From assembly GCF_927798215.1 (NCBI RefSeq), contig NZ_CAKMMW010000017.1, forward strand, positions 62,001 through 126,000: a DNA stretch of 64,000 nt, given 5' to 3'. The position numbers and the translations under genes are program-made. The notes beneath the pieces were generated by a model. The model saw only the letters and a program-made list of their open reading frames with translations. It did not search any database and was not told where the DNA came from. Below, piece after piece: positions 43,249-52,800 of the stretch; the stretch's first letter is position 1; each line of letters opens with the position of its first letter. Source of the stretch: Paenibacillus_E allorhizoplanae. Lineage in GTDB: Bacteria > Bacillota > Bacilli > Paenibacillales > NBRC-103111.

Positions 43249-43435
43249 TTAGATGGAAAATCTCCATCTAAACTCATCATTTTCTCCTCAAATTTCAGAT
43301 TAGCTGGATTTCCTACATGTAATTTCGCCTGTTTAGCGCCCAACGGGAGCATTCAGGGAAATTAGCTGTATTATTTCCATCTAATCTACAATTTCGAGTG
43401 TTTTCCACGAAATTAGCTGTAGTTTATCCAGTTAG
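43249..43435. repeat. Intergenic palindromic-module repeat, copy C (four modules)
   Basis: Modules start at 43249, 43300, 43362 and 43413: spacing 51-62-51. Arms: TTAGATGGA/TCCATCTAA (perfect), TTAGCTGGA/TACATGTAA, TTAGCTGTA/TCCATCTAA, TTAGCTGTA/TCCAGTTAG; centres AAATC, TTTCC, TTATT, GTTTA. Spacers are 28, 39 and 28 nt. It lies between the 70-bp tandem repeats and the galT terminator. Confidence 0.85.
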
Positions 43436-43492
43436 TCCAGCACAACTGGCAGGATCCCTAGACCCGCGCGACCACTTCGCGGCGCGCGCAAC

Positions 43493-43522
43493 AAAAAATC
43501 CCTGGTCCACCGACCAGGGATT
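43493..43522 (-). terminator. Rho-independent terminator after galT
   Basis: AATCCCTGGTC / GACCAGGGATT, loop of 4 nt, T6 on the minus strand. It ends the gal operon 10 nt past the galT stop codon. Confidence 0.93.
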
Positions 43523-43532
43523 CCGCTCTAAC

Positions 43533-45107
43533 CTACTGCTGCGCGAAGCCCACCGCAGCCAAAAACCGTCCGAACGCCGCTTGCCCGGCTTCGTCTCTCT
43601 TGAAGACGCCTGCGTCGAGCAGGACGTCCATGAACTTGCTGCCGACCTCGGTCTGCAGCACCGCATTCGCCGCGTCAGCCGTCAGCGACGCGCCGTGCTT
43701 CGCGAGCAGCGCCGCGATCCAATCCGCATGCTTATGCAGCGGATGGCTAGGATCGCTCGTCTCGCGGCCGATCTCGGCTTCGCCGGTGAGCAGCTTGGCG
43801 ATAGCCGCCAGTTCCTCTTGCAGGCGGCCTGGCAGCACCGCCAGCCCCATAACCTCGATCAAGCCGATGTTCTCCTTCTTGATGTGGTGCAAGTGCTGAT
43901 GCGGATGGAAAATCCCATCCGGATGCTCAGCGCTGGTGCGATTGTTCCGCAGCACCAGATCAAGCTCGTACTCGCCGCGCGCATTGTTGCGGGCGATCGG
44001 GGTGATCGTGTTATGCGGGATCCGCTGTCCGTCCTTCTCGCTGAACGCGAGGACCTCCGCTTCCGCATCACTGTAAGCACGCCAGTCGTCGAGCAGCTTG
44101 CTCGCCAGCTTGTACAGCTGCTGCTTGTTGTGCCCGCTTAGGCGCAGCACCGACATCGGCCACTTCACGATAGCGGCCTTCACACCGGCAAAATCCGCAT
44201 GTGAGAATGCTTTCTCACTTGGCGCTTTTTCCATCGGGAACTTGTGACGTCCCCCTTGGAAGTGATCGTGGTTCAGAATCGATCCCCCAACGATCGGCAG
44301 ATCCGCATTCGACCCGATGAAGTAATGTGGGAACTGTTCGATGAAGTCCAGCAAACGGTAGAACGTATTTGCTGTAGTTTTCATCGGGATATGTTTCTCA
44401 TGGAAGATGATGCTGTGCTCGTTATAATACACGTAAGGTGAGTACTGTAGGTACCACTTCTCACTATCCAACTCAAGCGGGATGACGCGCAGATTCTGTC
44501 TAGCCGGGTGATTCACGCGGCCTGCATAGCCTAGATTGTCTACGCAAAGAAGACATAGGGGGTAGCTGCTTTGTGGCAGCGTTTTGAGCAGCGCAATTTC
44601 CTTCGGATCCTTCTCCGGTTTAGAGAGGTTGATTGTAATTTCCAAATCCCCGTAAGCTGTTTCCGCAAGCCAGTAAGCATTCTTCGCAATACGATCCATA
44701 CGAATATAGTTAGAATCAATGGATTGCTTGTAGAAATAAGCCGTCGCCGCTTCCACACTCTGCGTTTTCGCGATCTTCCAGAATTCACTTACCACCTCGG
44801 AAGGACGAGGCATCATGAGTCCCATAATGCGTGCGTCCAACAAATCGCGGTATGTCATCGTGTTCTCTTCCAGTAGTCCCGCTTCCCAAGCTGCATCCAG
44901 CAGCTCTTCCAGCAGACCAACCGGGCTGTTCAATTTCTCCGCAGGTACTTCCCCTTGGAAAGGCTCCGCCAGTCCGAACAAATCCAGCAAAGCATTGCGT
45001 GACGTATAGACGTCCAGCTGTTCGATCAACCCATTCTGGGTAGCGAATTGCAGAAGTCTTTCTATCGTTAACGCTGCAGATTGCGGCGTTTGTAATGTGC
45101 GTTCCAT
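43533..45107 (-). CDS. galT: UDP-glucose--hexose-1-phosphate uridylyltransferase (class II GalT)
   Basis: 524 aa, the size of the Firmicute class II enzyme rather than the about 350 aa class I form. Segments LLEELLDAAWEAGLLEENTM, IMGLMMPRPSEVVSEFW, GGSILNHDHFQGGRHKFPME and NTITPIARNNARGEYELDLV are characteristic; the HDHFQGG-like segment contains the substrate-binding His. Leloir pathway: galactose-1-P + UDP-glucose to UDP-galactose + glucose-1-P. Start ATG at 45107 with AAAGGGAAG upstream. The gap to galE (298 nt) is unusually long for an operon and holds repeat copy E. Confidence 0.92.
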   Translation of the reverse strand: MERTLQTPQSAALTIERLLQFATQNGLIEQLDVYTSRNALLDLFGLAEPFQGEVPAEKLNSPVGLLEELLDAAWEAGLLEENTMTYRDLLDARIMGLMMPRPSEVVSEFWKIAKTQSVEAATAYFYKQSIDSNYIRMDRIAKNAYWLAETAYGDLEITINLSKPEKDPKEIALLKTLPQSSYPLCLLCVDNLGYAGRVNHPARQNLRVIPLELDSEKWYLQYSPYVYYNEHSIIFHEKHIPMKTTANTFYRLLDFIEQFPHYFIGSNADLPIVGGSILNHDHFQGGRHKFPMEKAPSEKAFSHADFAGVKAAIVKWPMSVLRLSGHNKQQLYKLASKLLDDWRAYSDAEAEVLAFSEKDGQRIPHNTITPIARNNARGEYELDLVLRNNRTSAEHPDGIFHPHQHLHHIKKENIGLIEVMGLAVLPGRLQEELAAIAKLLTGEAEIGRETSDPSHPLHKHADWIAALLAKHGASLTADAANAVLQTEVGSKFMDVLLDAGVFKRDEAGQAAFGRFLAAVGFAQQ

Positions 45108-45181
45108 GTCTGCCACTTCCCTTTCTTGTCTAACACAACGACCCCAACTCATATTTTCCAAAACGCTACTCAAGTACCAAC

Positions 45182-45363
45182 CATTGGATAAGTCCAGTGT
45201 ATCGTTCCTAAAACACACCAAAAAGTGATTGGATTGGACAAATCCACTCAAAGTCGCTAAAACCAGGCTTTTCGGCCCCTTTTCCAGCCTCTTGAATGGA
45301 TAAATCCAATAGGATGTTTGTATTTTAGCTTTCAAACGTAGATTCTACTGTATTTATCCAATG
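45182..45363. repeat. Intergenic palindromic-module repeat, variant copy E in the gal operon
   Basis: Four 18-bp modules (7-bp arm, 4-bp centre, 7-bp arm) start at 45182, 45232, 45294 and 45346, with spacing 50-62-52. Arms: CATTGGA/TCCAGTG, GATTGGA/TCCACTC, GAATGGA/TCCAATA, TACTGTA/TCCAATG; centres TAAG, CAAA, TAAA, TTTA. The arms keep the TGGA/TCCA core of copies A-D but lack their TTAG/CTAA ends. Most of the galE-galT gap is taken up by it. Confidence 0.7.
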
Positions 45364-45405
45364 AAGAAGACTTATAAGGCGAGTTCGTATCGTTGGTTGG
45401 TTTGC

Positions 45406-46404
45406 TTAAACGTTCACTTCAGCCGCGTACCCCTTCGGGTGCTTCTGGTGCCAGTTCCACGCGCTATCAATGATCGCTTCCAAGGAATCCAAAGCTGGCT
45501 TCCAGCCGAGCTCCGCTCTTGCGCGCTCCGAGGAGGCAATCAGCGTCGCCGGGTCGCCCGCTCTACGAGGCTCAACAACCGCAGGGATTGCATGGCCTGT
45601 TACTTTGCGCGCGATGTCGATTACTTGCTTCACGGAGAAGCCCGTGCCGTTGCCTAGGTTGTAGATGTTGCTGTCCGCACCACCGCGCAGCTTCTCTACC
45701 GCAAGCACGTGCGCGCTCGCTAGATCGCTAACGTGAATGTAGTCACGAACACAAGTGCCGTCTTCTGTCGCATAATCCTCGCCGAAAATCGAGATGTGCG
45801 CTCGTTGACCCAACGCTACCTGCAAAATAATCGGAATCAGATGCGTTTCCGGGCTGTGGTCTTCACCGATTTTACCGCCAGCATGGGCGCCAGCTGCATT
45901 GAAGTAGCGCAGCGACACATATTTGATACCATGCGCAGTATCGAACCACTTCATCATTTTTTCCATCGCCAGCTTCGTCTCGCCGTACGTATTCGTTGGC
46001 AAGGTACGATCGCTTTCAAGGATCGGGATGTTCTCAGGCTCGCCATACGTGGCAGCCGTCGAGGAGAATACGATGCGTTTCACGCCGTATTGCGTCATTT
46101 TTTCAAGTAAGCAAAGGGTTCCATACACGTTATTATGGTAATATTTCGCCGGATTGGTCATGCTCTCACCAACGAGGGAATTCGCTGCAAAATGAATAAT
46201 GGCATCGATATTATTTTCTGTAAAAACTGTATCCATGAACTCGCCGTCGCGCAGATCGCCAACGTAAAGCTTACCGCCAAGCACCGCATCTTTGTGACCT
46301 TGTTGCAAATTGTCGACGATAACGACTTCTTCACCTTTGGCCAGAAGCTCTGCTACCGCATGTGATCCAATATATCCTGCTCCACCTGTAACTAGAATTG
46401 CCAT
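45406..46404 (-). CDS. galE: UDP-glucose 4-epimerase
   Basis: 332 aa short-chain dehydrogenase-type epimerase. NAD-binding VTGGAGYIGSHAVAEL at the N-terminus, catalytic Ser in FSSTAATYGEP and Tyr-x-x-x-Lys in NTYGETKLAMEKM, and the C-terminal VVEPRRAGDPATLIASSERA. Interconverts UDP-galactose and UDP-glucose. ATG at 46404 behind GAGGAGG; the galK stop codon ends one base upstream, so the two are coupled. Confidence 0.95.
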   Translation of the reverse strand: MAILVTGGAGYIGSHAVAELLAKGEEVVIVDNLQQGHKDAVLGGKLYVGDLRDGEFMDTVFTENNIDAIIHFAANSLVGESMTNPAKYYHNNVYGTLCLLEKMTQYGVKRIVFSSTAATYGEPENIPILESDRTLPTNTYGETKLAMEKMMKWFDTAHGIKYVSLRYFNAAGAHAGGKIGEDHSPETHLIPIILQVALGQRAHISIFGEDYATEDGTCVRDYIHVSDLASAHVLAVEKLRGGADSNIYNLGNGTGFSVKQVIDIARKVTGHAIPAVVEPRRAGDPATLIASSERARAELGWKPALDSLEAIIDSAWNWHQKHPKGYAAEVNV

Positions 46405-46405
46405 T

Positions 46406-47587
46406 TTACAACGCCTCCTCAAGTTGCTCTACACCATTGCCAATATCGCAAACATAGAAGCTTGGTGTAAGCCCTGTAATGCCCGTATACTCTGCGCCTA
46501 CTTGGTCGATGAACGTCTGAACACTGTCTTCATGCACCAAGGAAACCGTACAACCACCGAAGCCTGCGCCCGTCATCCGAGCACCGAGTACACCCGGCAC
46601 CTTCAACGCCGCTGCAACCATGGTATCAAGCTCCAAGCCTGTTACTTCATACAAATCGCGAAGGGAATCGTGGGAACCGATCATCAGCTTACCGAAGGAC
46701 TCCAGGTCATTCTTCTCAAGTACTTCGATGGATTTCAAAACACGATCAATCTCTTCCACAACATGCTCCGCTCTGCGGCGAACCGTTTCGTCTGGGATCA
46801 GGTGTTTATATTCGTTAAACTGCTCAAGGTTCAGTTGACCAAGCAGTGTGATGTCTAGGAATTGCTTTTGCAAGTAGGTAACCGCCTGCTCACATTGGCT
46901 TCTTCTCTCATTGTAAGCGGAGTCGACGAGACCTCTGCGTTTGTTCGTGTTGCCGATCACAAGCTTATAGCTGCCGCTTTGAAAAGGAACATGACGATAC
47001 TCCAGCGTATCGCACATCAAGAGGATTGCGTTGTCTTTCTTGCCATTCGCTACAGCGAATTGGTCCATGATGCCGCAATTTACGCCAACGAATTGGTTTT
47101 CTGTTTCTTGTGCGAGCAGCGCGATTTTGACGGTATCGATTGGGTATTTTTCTAGTGTCAGTAAGCTAAAAGCTGTAACGACCTCGATCGAAGCTGAGGA
47201 AGAAAGCCCTGCACCATTTGGAATTTCACCGTGGAACAAAAGATCATAACCTTTCGTCACTGGGAATCCTGCTTTCGCTAAGTGAACGAAGATGCCTTTC
47301 GGATAATTGATCCAATCATCCTCTTCTTGGTAGGACAAGTTGTCTATGGAAATTTGTTTGCGAAGTGCCAAATTCGTAGATGCAAAGCCGATCACGCGAT
47401 CTTGTCTTGGACGAATGATCAAGGTCGTTCCGAATGTCAAAGCTGCCGGGAATACATAACCGCCGTTGTAATCCGTATGCTCGCCGATCAAATTCACTCG
47501 ACCAGGAGCGTGAAATGCTGATATTTTCGCAGCTGTTTCTCCGTAAATTTCAATAAACGTGTCTTTAAGAGCTTGCAAATCTGCCAT
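46406..47587 (-). CDS. galK: Galactokinase
   Basis: 393 aa GHMP kinase. Galactokinase signature GRVNLIGEHTDYNGGYVFP, ATP loop NGAGLSSSASIEVVTA, and C-terminal GARMTGAGFGGCTVSLV. Phosphorylates galactose to galactose-1-P, first step of the Leloir pathway. The ATG at 47587 has AGGCGG 8 nt upstream. First gene of galK-galE-galT; a divergent AraC gene begins 221 nt upstream. Confidence 0.95.
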   Translation of the reverse strand: MADLQALKDTFIEIYGETAAKISAFHAPGRVNLIGEHTDYNGGYVFPAALTFGTTLIIRPRQDRVIGFASTNLALRKQISIDNLSYQEEDDWINYPKGIFVHLAKAGFPVTKGYDLLFHGEIPNGAGLSSSASIEVVTAFSLLTLEKYPIDTVKIALLAQETENQFVGVNCGIMDQFAVANGKKDNAILLMCDTLEYRHVPFQSGSYKLVIGNTNKRRGLVDSAYNERRSQCEQAVTYLQKQFLDITLLGQLNLEQFNEYKHLIPDETVRRRAEHVVEEIDRVLKSIEVLEKNDLESFGKLMIGSHDSLRDLYEVTGLELDTMVAAALKVPGVLGARMTGAGFGGCTVSLVHEDSVQTFIDQVGAEYTGITGLTPSFYVCDIGNGVEQLEEAL

Positions 47588-47666
47588 GTGTGGCACCGCC
47601 TTTAGTTGTATTAGTATGTTTGCTTGGTTGTTGTTCGAAATGTGTTATGTGTAAGTTTGTAGCTTA

Positions 47667-47718
47667 AGTATAAGAGATATGCCATGGATTGGCTATGGAG
47701 GCATGTTATTTCAACATG
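47667..47718 (-). promoter_or_regulatory. Candidate galK promoter with upstream palindrome
   Basis: TATACT (minus strand, 47672-47667) is a -10-like hexamer. CATGTT-ATTTC-AACATG (47702-47718) is a perfect inverted repeat centred about 50 nt upstream of the likely start site, a common position for an AraC-type activator. Confidence 0.35.
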
Positions 47719-47808
47719 GAAAAATGTGATTTACCGATTCCGTTTCGTGTTAGATGTATGATACAGTGGAAGGAACGAATGGACTTCGAACGGAGATGAG
47801 AAAACGCC

Positions 47809-48666
47809 ATGTATAAGCCAGAGAGCTATTATGTCGTATCGAACCCCCTTCCTGCTGGGGAGAGCGATTTCACGGTGTTATTCGCAGGAGAAAGCCAAAC
47901 CAAACCTGAGCATCGACTTGGACCGAAAGTATATGACTACTACTTAATTCATTATGTCATATCGGGTCGTGGCGTATTCTCCTCACATGGAGAAGAGTAT
48001 GCCATTGGCGCTGGCGACAGCTTCGTCATTGAGCCGGAACAACTAATCAGCTACGTCTCTGATGAGTTGGATCCGTGGCATTATTGTTGGATCGCCTTTA
48101 CAGGCGCTCAGGCAGCGAAGCTCGTTGGTGAGGCGGGCCTCACGCCCGCGAACCCCATCATCCATATTGCACGCAACCGGCATATGCCTGTGCTTTTTCG
48201 CCAGATCCAGCTCGCGCTCAAATCCAAGAAATCCAACGCGCAGCTCAAAGCGACGGGCTACCTTAACTTGTTGCTCGGCGAGTACTGTGAAGCCATGTCT
48301 GCCCCTGTGGCCACAGGACTGGTCACCGAAGACGAGAGCGACCGCATCGTGCAGCAGGCGATTCACTACTTGTCCACGCAATATGCGGAGCCCATTACGA
48401 TTGAAATGATGGCTGAGAGCCTGGGCTATAATCGCGCCTATCTATCGCGTATGTTCAAGCGGCACACCAAGGTGACGCCGGTAACGTTCCTGCTCAAGCT
48501 GCGCGTGGACAAAGCACGGCTGCTGCTGCGGGAGCGACTAGAGCTCACGATTGAGCAGATCGCAGCATCCGTAGGCTTCTATGACCCGCTGTACTTCTCT
48601 AAGCAGTTCAGGCGTTGGTATGGCGTCTCGCCGAGCGAGTATCGGAGTCAGATCAAATCTCTCTGA
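47809..48666 (+). CDS. AraC-family regulator, probably of galactoside use
   Basis: 285 aa. N-terminal cupin (GPKVYDYYLIHYVISGRGVF, then SHGEEYAIGAGDSFVIEPEQ), C-terminal AraC DNA-binding domain (MMAESLGYNRAYLSRMFKRH, IAASVGFYDPLYFSKQFRRW, then YGVSPSEYR). This is the layout of MsmR/RafR-like sugar regulators. Divergent from galKET, so activation of that operon by a galactoside is the simplest reading; the effector is not known. GGAGATG is 12 nt upstream of the ATG. Confidence 0.88.
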   Translation: MYKPESYYVVSNPLPAGESDFTVLFAGESQTKPEHRLGPKVYDYYLIHYVISGRGVFSSHGEEYAIGAGDSFVIEPEQLISYVSDELDPWHYCWIAFTGAQAAKLVGEAGLTPANPIIHIARNRHMPVLFRQIQLALKSKKSNAQLKATGYLNLLLGEYCEAMSAPVATGLVTEDESDRIVQQAIHYLSTQYAEPITIEMMAESLGYNRAYLSRMFKRHTKVTPVTFLLKLRVDKARLLLRERLELTIEQIAASVGFYDPLYFSKQFRRWYGVSPSEYRSQIKSL

Positions 48667-48739
48667 TAGGAATGAATAAATTTCTTTCTAAACAAAAATA
48701 GATGCCTGATTTTCGGCTATGCCCTCTGATAGGACATTA

Positions 48740-48745
48740 TATAAT
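48740..48745 (+). promoter_or_regulatory. -10 box of the ada promoter
   Basis: A consensus TATAAT lies 32 nt before the preferred ada start. Transcription would begin near 48752, which argues for the ATG at 48777 over the one at 48756. Confidence 0.5.
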
Positions 48746-48776
48746 TTAGATATAAATGATGAAACAGGGTGTGCAT

Positions 48777-49817
48777 ATGATACGTGATGATGAACATAAG
48801 CAAGAATATTATAGAGCGCTAGTGGACAAAAAGTCAGAGTATGAAGGTGTATTCTACGTAGGGGTTAAAACAACCGGCGTATTTTGCCGTCCGACTTGTC
48901 CAGCGAGAAAACCAAAGTATGAAAACTGTGAGTTTTATGCAACATCGAAAGAGGCGCTTTTGGCCTCCTTTCGGCCCTGTCAACGATGTCGTCCACTCTC
49001 GCATCCGAATCAAGTCTCAGAGCTTGTAACGCAGCTTGTTGAAGCCGTTGAGAATAACCCTGAAAAGCGATGGAAAGAGCAAGACTTCAAAGCTCTCTCT
49101 GTAGATGAATCCACGGCACGCCGTCAATTCAAAAAACGATTCGGAATGACCTTTGTTGAGTATGCACGTGCACGTCGCATGGGACTGGCCTTGAAGAACA
49201 TTCGATCAGGCGAAAAGATTATTGATACACAGTTAGCATCCGGTTATGATTCTAGCAGCGGCTTTAGAGATGCCTTCTCGCGCATCATGGGTGCTTCACC
49301 TACCTTGTTAGAAGATAGCAAAGTATTGAAAGCAGCTTGGCTGGATACTCGGCTTGGCCCCATGATTGCCATCGGAGATGAGAGCAAGCTCTATCTGTTA
49401 GAATTTGTTGATCGCAGAGGACTCGAACTGGAAGTCGAACGGCTTAGAAAAAGAACGAAATCAGCTATAATCCCTGGTCTCACAGAGCCAATTCAGTCGA
49501 TCGAAAAGGAACTGACACAATATTTCGAAGGTACCCTAACTGAGTTTAAGACCCCACTCTTTTTAATGGGATCACCTTTTCAGAAAAGCGTTTGGGAGCA
49601 ATTAATACAAATACCTTCCGGGGAAACCCGTTCCTATGCCGACATTGCCATTTCACTAGGTAAACCAACGGCCTATCGCGCAGTAGCCAAGGCTAATGGT
49701 GCCAATCAATTGGCCATTGTGATTCCCTGTCACCGTGTGATTAACTCCAATGGCGAGTTGGGCGGTTATGGCGGCGGATTAACGCGCAAAAAGTGGTTGC
49801 TGTCTCATGAAAAATAA
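48777..49817 (+). CDS. ada: Ada: bifunctional DNA-repair methyltransferase and regulator
   Basis: 346 aa, like E. coli Ada (Bacillus subtilis splits it into AdaA and AdaB). N-terminal zinc domain with four Cys (FCRPTCPARKPKYENCEF and PCQRC) takes methyl groups from phosphotriesters; an AraC-type HTH follows (FVEYARARRMGLALKNIRSG, GYDSSSGFRDAFSRIMG), then the O6-alkylguanine transferase domain with active-site IPCHRVI. Methylation of the first domain should switch on repair genes, including its own. A terminator follows at once. Confidence 0.92.
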   Translation: MIRDDEHKQEYYRALVDKKSEYEGVFYVGVKTTGVFCRPTCPARKPKYENCEFYATSKEALLASFRPCQRCRPLSHPNQVSELVTQLVEAVENNPEKRWKEQDFKALSVDESTARRQFKKRFGMTFVEYARARRMGLALKNIRSGEKIIDTQLASGYDSSSGFRDAFSRIMGASPTLLEDSKVLKAAWLDTRLGPMIAIGDESKLYLLEFVDRRGLELEVERLRKRTKSAIIPGLTEPIQSIEKELTQYFEGTLTEFKTPLFLMGSPFQKSVWEQLIQIPSGETRSYADIAISLGKPTAYRAVAKANGANQLAIVIPCHRVINSNGELGGYGGGLTRKKWLLSHEK

Positions 49818-49818
49818 T

Positions 49819-49869
49819 AAAACAGCGGCGCCACGGACTCTATTTTCTCGTCCATGGCGCCGCTGTTTC
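49819..49869. terminator. Bidirectional terminator between ada and the hybrid kinase
   Basis: AAACAGCGGCGCC / GGCGCCGCTGTTT with inner GGAC/GTCC; very GC-rich stem flanked by A and T runs, between two convergent genes. Confidence 0.88.
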
Positions 49870-49894
49870 TTTGATTATGTTCATCTAACCCACT

Positions 49895-52800
49895 TTATTT
49901 CTCTTGAGCATTTGCTGCCAAATACGTGATAATAGCTTGATTAACCTGCGCCAACCTGCTCTCGGCAGTTTCCAAAAGCGTCTCTAGCAACCCAACTGAA
50001 CCTTGATGGATCGCTGTTTGAAGCTCATCAGCCGTATGACTGAGCGGCGTTGCTCCAATGTTGGAAGCCACGCCTTTCAGCGTATGAGCAAGCATCAGCG
50101 CTTCGGGATAGTCTATGTTCATGATCGCCTCTCGTATCTCATCTATGGCGTTCGCGTGATTCGCTGTAAACTTGTGCAAAATCCGCTCGTAGAGGTTCGC
50201 ATTTTGTCCCAAGCGCCCTAGTGCCTCCGCCGCGTTCAAGGCAGGCAGCGCCTCGATTTGCTTCGCTGCTGCGACTTCAGCATACCCTCTCCCACGTGAG
50301 CTCTGAATGGTTCGTTGTAAGACGCTAAATAGCTGAATAGGTTCAAACGGCTTGGAAATATACGCATCCATGCCCGCTTCTACGACCTGCTCCTTGACTC
50401 CCTGCATAGCATCAGCAGTCATCGCGATAATCGGCGTCTCTTGATCAAAATCCCTAATATTTCTCGTCGCCTCAAAGCCGTCCATGAGCGGCATCTGCAA
50501 ATCCATCAAAATGGCATCATACCGCTTAGTCGCTACCCGTTTCAACGCTTCGATGCCATTCTCCGCTACGTCTACATGAATGTCCATCTCCTGAAGAATG
50601 GCCTGCGCCACCTGTTGGTTAATTTCATTGTCTTCCACTAGCAAGACCTCCGTGTTACGGAGCATGTGCAATTTCTTGATTTCACTCTCACCCTGTGGTG
50701 ATGTAATCTTCATCTGTAGCTGCTCTTGGAACAAGTTCGTTATTTGGTTATATAATTGAGACTGGCTCATTGGATAGTAGAGCACTTTCTTCACGGACGC
50801 CGACTGGGATTTCAACTGAAGCTCCGATTCATGATACGAACTGATCAGTACGATCACTTGCACAGGTGTCGCATATTCCAGCTTTATTTTCTCCGCCAAG
50901 GCGTGCGCCTTCTCACCCTGAAGCTTCCAATCAATCATAACCAGATCATATCGGCCGCTGGAACTAATTTGTTCCAATGCGCTTTGAGCGGAATCTACGT
51001 CATTAACAATGAATTGGAACTGTTCCAGTTGACTCTTCAGAACAAGGCGCATTTCTTCGTCATCGCAAATGAGAAGCACACGCAGGAATTTTAAATAGGA
51101 AGCTACTGGTGCACTGAATAAGTGCTCAGAGCCTACTTCGAACCTTACGGTGAAGATGAAGGAACTCCCCCTCCCCAGCTCGCTCTCGACATGAATCTCC
51201 CCTTGCATCAACTCTACGATACTCTTGCTGATCACTAGACCAAGACCTGTTCCCCCATATTTGCGGGTCGTTGACATATCAGCTTGTGTGAATCCGTGGA
51301 ACAATAATGCTTGCTGCGCAGGTGTCATCCCAATGCCTGTATCTCTTACTTCGAAGCGAAGTGAAACCCCACTGTCATCTTGTGAAGAAACATTTACCGC
51401 AATCGTAATTTCACCTGCATCCGTAAATTTCAAAGCGTTATTCACCAAATTAAGTAAAACTTGATTCAATCGGAACGGATCACCATTCAAGACTTGAGGA
51501 ACTTCATGGTGGATGGAGAAATGCAGCTTTAACCCCTTCTCATACAGTGAAAATCCAATGATATTCGATATATTGCTCATAATTTCATACAAATCAAAAT
51601 CGATACACTCCAGCACAATCTTCTTTGCTTCAATTTTCGAGAAATCGAGAATGTCACTGATGATCGTCAGCAAGCTTTTGGCCGAAAGAACCGTCTTCCC
51701 GACGTAATCCTTCTGCCGCTCCGTGAGATCCGTTTGCTGCAGCAAATAATTCAATCCGAGGATAGCATTCATCGGTGTGCGGATTTCATGGCTCATATTC
51801 GCCAGAAATTCACTCTTTGCCCGGTTAGCGGATTCAGCGGACTCTTTAGCGTCAGCAAGAAGCAGATTCTTGTTTTCCAGCTCAGATGTACGTTCCTCCA
51901 CCAAAACTTCAAGATGGTCTTTGTACTGATTCAGCGTCTCTTCGGCCTGCTTACGTTCGGTAATATCGACACCTGCAAAGATAACGCCGCCCACTTCGCC
52001 GGTTTCTGTCCAAATCAAGTTATTGCTCCACCCGTAAAGGCGCTCTTCACCTAATTTATCTACGATGAGCGATTCAAAATAGTCCGACAAAGCTTCGCCA
52101 TCCATGAATTCTTGGTAGCGCTCTTTCCGCATTTCAAAAAGATGCTTAGGCCCACATACTTCAAACCAATCCTTACCTAAGGCATCCTTTTCCTCATAAC
52201 CTAGCACTGAGTAACCCTTACGGTTCAACATGTCAATTCTGCCATCTCGGTCCAAAACGACAATCATGACATCAATGAGATCGAGATAGCTCTGGGCCTT
52301 CTCTTTCTCCTTCATCAACTTCTGTTCGCCTTTCCTCCGCACGGATCGAGTCTGCAAGGCAAGAGCAACCCCAATGGCAATCGCCACGATGGTGAAAATG
52401 CTCGCCATCCAAAGTACTAACTCACGCTGATTGGATGTGCGATCTACATCCCTTTGGGTCCCCATCAAATTGTAATCAATCCACTTCTGTAAGCTTGCAT
52501 CAGCTTGCTCTCGACTCGGTGTGAGCATGTCCAACAAGCTCTTCCCCCTGATATAATCACCAGATTGGACGGCATCGATGATAAGCTGGCCCTTCTGCAA
52601 GTAAGCTATGGTTTTATCCGACACGTCCAAATAAATCTGTTTTTCACTCTCCGAGTTAATGAAAGATTCATAGCTGTGATACTTCTCATCAAACTGTCCA
52701 CGGATGTTCTGATAAGAGGTAATTACGGTAAGAAGAGCATTCTTATCCGTTTCGAGCAACATTTTATGCAAAAGAACTCTTTCCTGTGTAATGAGCTCTT

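Noticed and set aside
42778..43267. Two minus-strand open frames (about 90 and 66 codons)
   Set aside because: They translate the tandem-repeat DNA into low-complexity Pro/Ser/Thr-rich peptides without ribosome sites or known domains.
43249..43435. A CRISPR array made by the repeated modules
   Set aside because: Modules are palindromic and variable, spacers alternate 28 and 39 nt, copies are dispersed over 24 kb, and there are no cas genes.
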